From NCBI GenBank assembly GCA_903904615.1, contig CAIVDG010000344.1:1-8255 (forward strand): DNA of 8,255 bases. The letters are read 5' to 3'. The notes beneath the pieces are model-generated. The model worked only from the letters and a program-made list of their open reading frames with translations. It ran no database searches and had not been told where the DNA came from. Shown piece after piece: positions 5,294 through 8,255 of the stretch (within the stretch, counting starts at the first letter, position 1; each line of letters starts with the position of its first letter). Position numbers and translations under genes: made by a program. Source of the stretch: an uncultured Acidimicrobiaceae bacterium (GTDB lineage Bacteria > Actinomycetota > Acidimicrobiia > Acidimicrobiales > Ilumatobacteraceae).

Positions 5294-7778
5294 CCCGCTT
5301 CCCTTCTCGGGTCTGCCCGTAGAGGAGGCCATTGCGCCATTGCGCGATGCTTTCCAGTCTCGCCACAACGCCGTTCTCGTTGCGCCTCCTGGTGCGGGCA
5401 AAACAACTTTGGTTCCGCTGCGTCTTCTTCACGAATCGTGGGTGGGTAACCGTCGCATCGTCATGCTGGAACCGCGCCGCTTGGCCGCACGTGCGGCGGC
5501 ACAACGCATGGCATCACTGCTTGGTGAAAAAGTTGGCGACACCGTCGGGTACCAAACGCGTGATGAACGCAAAATTGGCGCAAACACACGTATTGAAGTG
5601 CTGACCGAAGGAATTTTGACGCGTCGCCTACAAAACGATCCAACACTCGATGGCACCGCGCTAGTGATTTTCGACGAAGTGCACGAAAGAAACCTGCCCA
5701 CTGATCTTGGCCTTGCATTTCTCCTCGATGCACGAAAAACATTCGACAGTGATGTGCGTGTACTGGCCATGTCTGCAACCGCACAGGCAGAGAAGTTTGC
5801 CGATGTACTTGCAGACGTTGACGGCCCAGCTCCCGTCATCACATCAGATGGCCGAATCTTTCCTGTCGATGTCCGCTACATACCAAGACAACGCGACGAC
5901 AGATTGGAAAACGCAATCACCGATGCAGTTCTTCATGCACTGAAAAACGACGATGGCGACATTCTTGTTTTCCTTCCAGGCATTGGCGAAATCAATCGAG
6001 CTCAAACACTCCTGAAAGAACGTGTTCCTACAACTGTTGATGTTGTGCGTCTTGCGGGCGCTCTGCCTTTCGCAGAACAAGATGCAGCCCTCAACGCCAG
6101 CACAGAAGATCGGCGGCGCGTGGTGTTGTCCACAGATATTGCCGAAACATCTCTTACCGTTGAAGGCATACACATCGTGATTGATGCTGGTCTGGCGCGC
6201 ACACCACGGCTAGACACGCGCACTGGTCTCACCGAACTCGTCACCGTTACATCGTCCCGCGCATCGGCCGATCAACGCAGTGGCCGAGCGGGTCGAATTC
6301 GCGAGGGTGTGGCGTATCGATTGTGGAGCCGCATTGAAGACTCCACCCGTCTTGCACATCTTCCCGCCGAGATCACCCAAGCAGACCTGTGTTCGCTCGC
6401 ACTCGACATTGCGTCATGGGGAACACCCGTCGATCAACTGATGTTCCTCGATGCTCCGCCATTGCGCACATTGGCGATGGCAACAGACACTCTGCACATG
6501 CTTCATCTCGTAGATGTCTCAGGTGCAGTAACGCCACTTGGCCGCACCGTGTTGGGTCTGCCCTTGCATCCACGTTTGGGTGCAATGGTTGCCCGTAACG
6601 CAGACTCGCCTGCGCAGGGCTGGATTGCCTGTGTACTGGCAGCACTTTTGGAAGAACGCGACATCTTGCGCGGCCGTCCCGACACATTGCCTGCCGACCT
6701 CGCACTTCGCGTGCGTCTGATGCTGGACCTAGAACGCCACGACCTTGCCGACAGAGGTGCACTGCACCGAGTACGCGACGCAGCAAAAGACATTGCACGC
6801 CGAAGCGGAATTGGTTCCGACGCCTATGTCACCGCCGACATGGTGGACACATTGTGTGGAGCGATTGTGTTGTCTGCCTACCCGGATCGTTTGGCTATGC
6901 GTCGATCATCTGCAGGGCAATTTGTCATGCGTGAAGGTGGTGCGGTGAGTTGCGACAACAAAGACGCCATTGCGCGGGAAGCATTCATTGTTGCTGCCGA
7001 TGTGGATTCGCGTCGTGGAGGTTCACGCCTACGTCGCGCCGCAGCCGTAGACCTTGAACTCATTGCCCCAGTTCTTGGTGACGATGTCCAAGTGGAGTCG
7101 TACTTGCTGTGGGACAAGCCAAAAGATGATTTGGTGCAACGAGTGGTACGCAAAGTAGGCAGCATCCGCATTGACGAACGCGACCTTGAGCCTGTTGCAG
7201 GCGATGACACCACCGAAGCCCTCATTGAGCGGGTGAAAGCAACTGGCATGAAAGTGTTGTCAGGCGGTGCAGCAATTGATTTTCGTCATCGCATCGCGTT
7301 TCTTCGCCACCATGTGGGAGACGAGTGGCCCGACACGTCTCAGCAACATCTACTCGCCACTGTCGATGAGTGGTTGCGACCATTTCTTGTTGGCGCCACA
7401 GGGCGTAAAGATCTCGCATCGATTGATCTCACCATGGTGTTGCAGTCGAATCTTGGTTGGGACAAGAGCACGTCGCTTGACTCACTGGCACCAGCAATGT
7501 TCACGCCTCCACATGGCAAGCCCGTGTCCATCAACTACGCCGACCCAGCGGCACCCACTATTGCGGTGCGCGTCCAGCATCTCTTTGGAGTCACCACACA
7601 CCCCGCCGTGCTGAACGGGAAGGTTCCGCTACGAATTCAGCTGCTGTCGCCTGCCGACCGACCCATTCAAATCACTGCTGACCTGCCAGCCTTCTGGACC
7701 GGATCGTGGGCCGATGTGCGCAAAGACATGGCGGGCCGGTATCCGAAGCACAAATGGCCCATTGACCCCAGCGCATAG
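5286..7778 (+). CDS. hrpB: ATP-dependent RNA helicase HrpB (DEAH family)
   Basis: An 830-residue superfamily 2 DEAH/RHA helicase, about the family's full length. Motifs: Walker A APPGAGKTT (33-41), motif Ia LEPRRLAAR (61-69), motif Ib LTEGILTRRL (106-115), DEVH (130-133), SAT (163-165), FLPGIGEI (229-236), motif V STDIAETSLTVEG (282-294) and motif VI QRSGRAGR (330-337). These are followed by the helicase-associated region and the HrpB-specific C-terminal domain, ending LLSPADRPIQIT and RYPKHKWPIDP (818-828). That tail separates HrpB from HrpA. The start is TTG at 5286, overlapping the preceding stop by 8 bases with no Shine-Dalgarno; the family N-terminus LPVEEAIAPLRDAF comes just after it, so later starts would cut into conserved sequence. 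HrpB is widespread and usually dispensable, with an ill-defined RNA role. Nothing in the motifs is missing, so it should be an active ATPase. Confidence 0.95.
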   Translation: MSNPLPFSGLPVEEAIAPLRDAFQSRHNAVLVAPPGAGKTTLVPLRLLHESWVGNRRIVMLEPRRLAARAAAQRMASLLGEKVGDTVGYQTRDERKIGANTRIEVLTEGILTRRLQNDPTLDGTALVIFDEVHERNLPTDLGLAFLLDARKTFDSDVRVLAMSATAQAEKFADVLADVDGPAPVITSDGRIFPVDVRYIPRQRDDRLENAITDAVLHALKNDDGDILVFLPGIGEINRAQTLLKERVPTTVDVVRLAGALPFAEQDAALNASTEDRRRVVLSTDIAETSLTVEGIHIVIDAGLARTPRLDTRTGLTELVTVTSSRASADQRSGRAGRIREGVAYRLWSRIEDSTRLAHLPAEITQADLCSLALDIASWGTPVDQLMFLDAPPLRTLAMATDTLHMLHLVDVSGAVTPLGRTVLGLPLHPRLGAMVARNADSPAQGWIACVLAALLEERDILRGRPDTLPADLALRVRLMLDLERHDLADRGALHRVRDAAKDIARRSGIGSDAYVTADMVDTLCGAIVLSAYPDRLAMRRSSAGQFVMREGGAVSCDNKDAIAREAFIVAADVDSRRGGSRLRRAAAVDLELIAPVLGDDVQVESYLLWDKPKDDLVQRVVRKVGSIRIDERDLEPVAGDDTTEALIERVKATGMKVLSGGAAIDFRHRIAFLRHHVGDEWPDTSQQHLLATVDEWLRPFLVGATGRKDLASIDLTMVLQSNLGWDKSTSLDSLAPAMFTPPHGKPVSINYADPAAPTIAVRVQHLFGVTTHPAVLNGKVPLRIQLLSPADRPIQITADLPAFWTGSWADVRKDMAGRYPKHKWPIDPSA

Positions 7779-7812
7779 GGCGTCATGACGCGTGCCGACA
7801 TAGCCTTGCGGT

Positions 7813-8255
7813 ATGCCAGATTTTGCATTCACAGAGATTCTCCCCCTTGGCGCGGACACCACTGAATACCGATTGGTCAGCACCGAAGGTGTCTCCCAAG
7901 TAGAGACACCGCTCGGCACGTTCTTGAAGGTGGAGCCCGAAGCTCTCACGCTTCTCACACAAACTGCAATGCGCGACATTGCGCACCTGTTACGTAGCGG
8001 ACATCTTCAGCAACTGGCCAACATTTTGGAGGACCCCGAAGCAAGCGCCAATGACCGATTCGTTGCACTTGACCTTCTGAAGAACGCTGGTATTGCTGCG
8101 GGTGGCGTTTTGCCCATGTGTCAAGACACCGGTACCGCCATTGTGAAGGGCAAGAAGGGCCAGTTTGTGATGACTGGTGGCAACGACGAAGAAGCAATCG
8201 CACGGGGCGTGTACAACACGTATCTCACCAGCAACCTTCGTTACAGCCAGATGGC
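7813..8255 (+). CDS. fumA: Class I (iron-sulfur) fumarate hydratase, 3' end missing
   Basis: The first 147 codons of a gene that runs off the window. The product would interconvert fumarate and malate in the citric acid cycle. From ATG 7813 the protein reads PDFAFTEILPLGADTTEYR, then LKVEPEALTLL (38-48), DPEASANDRFVAL (74-86), GGVLPMCQDTGTAIV (97-111), KGQFVMTGG (115-123), ARGVYNTYL (130-138) and NLRYSQM (141-147). These match, from memory, the N-terminal domain of E. coli FumA/FumB, and C103 corresponds to the first [4Fe-4S] ligand in the CQDTGT motif. The class I family is about 540-550 residues, so roughly three quarters lies beyond the window. It starts 34 bases after hrpB with no strong ribosome binding site. 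It is unrelated to class II FumC, which lacks the cluster. The symbol follows the family; fumA/fumB cannot be told apart here. Confidence 0.93.
   Translation, partial: MPDFAFTEILPLGADTTEYRLVSTEGVSQVETPLGTFLKVEPEALTLLTQTAMRDIAHLLRSGHLQQLANILEDPEASANDRFVALDLLKNAGIAAGGVLPMCQDTGTAIVKGKKGQFVMTGGNDEEAIARGVYNTYLTSNLRYSQM

Noticed and set aside
5323..5342. AGGAGG at 5323-5328 followed by an in-frame TTG at 5340, as an alternative hrpB start
   Set aside because: The spacing of 11 bases is long and a start there would delete the LPVEEAIAPL segment that fits the HrpB N-terminus; the AGGAGG simply encodes Glu-Glu.
7785..7812. ATG at 7785 as an earlier start for the fumarase
   Set aside because: It is out of frame with the fumarase reading frame starting at 7813.

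Overview
The window is about 8.3 kb of dense bacterial DNA with no RNA genes, insertion sequences or CRISPR. Six genes and one gene fragment at each end are on clear protein-family grounds; gaps never exceed about 120 bases. Sampled 60-base lines of the metabolic and helicase genes are about 57-68% GC by hand count, starts include TTG and GTG, and one promoter looks leaderless. Together with the gene content (a likely ethylmalonyl-CoA-type carbon module, HrpB, a class I fumarase) this suggests an actinobacterium, perhaps an aquatic Acidimicrobiia/Ilumatobacter-like lineage. That placement is inference; a Chloroflexota relative cannot be excluded, because the malyl-CoA lyase closely resembles the Chloroflexus enzyme.

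Left block (1-3039, + strand): a tight three-gene operon. It holds the 3' two thirds of a methylsuccinyl-CoA dehydrogenase-like acyl-CoA dehydrogenase, a malyl-CoA/beta-methylmalyl-CoA lyase, and a second smaller CitE-family protein that may be a malyl-CoA thioesterase. As a set they would oxidise methylsuccinyl-CoA to mesaconyl-CoA, cleave beta-methylmalyl-CoA to glyoxylate plus propionyl-CoA, condense glyoxylate with acetyl-CoA to malyl-CoA, and release malate. The mesaconyl-CoA hydratase, crotonyl-CoA carboxylase/reductase and ethylmalonyl-CoA mutase that would complete the route are not in the window.

Middle block (3046-3990, - strand): a two-gene unit with lower GC (about 40-43% in sampled lines). 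An Xre-type helix-turn-helix regulator overlaps, by 14 bases, an AbiEii-like nucleotidyltransferase. Upstream is a perfect 28-base palindrome abutting an extended -10 promoter whose predicted start is the regulator's own ATG. It looks like a self-regulated toxin-antitoxin-type module that was acquired.

Right block (3998-8255): a dienelactone hydrolase family gene on the - strand diverges from a + strand pair. The pair is a thioredoxin-fold protein lacking the CXXC pair, whose end overlaps the start of the DEAH-box helicase gene hrpB. Thirty-four bases after hrpB begins a class I, iron-sulfur fumarate hydratase that runs off the window; fumarase acts on the C4 acids that the left-hand operon would produce, though the two are not in one operon.
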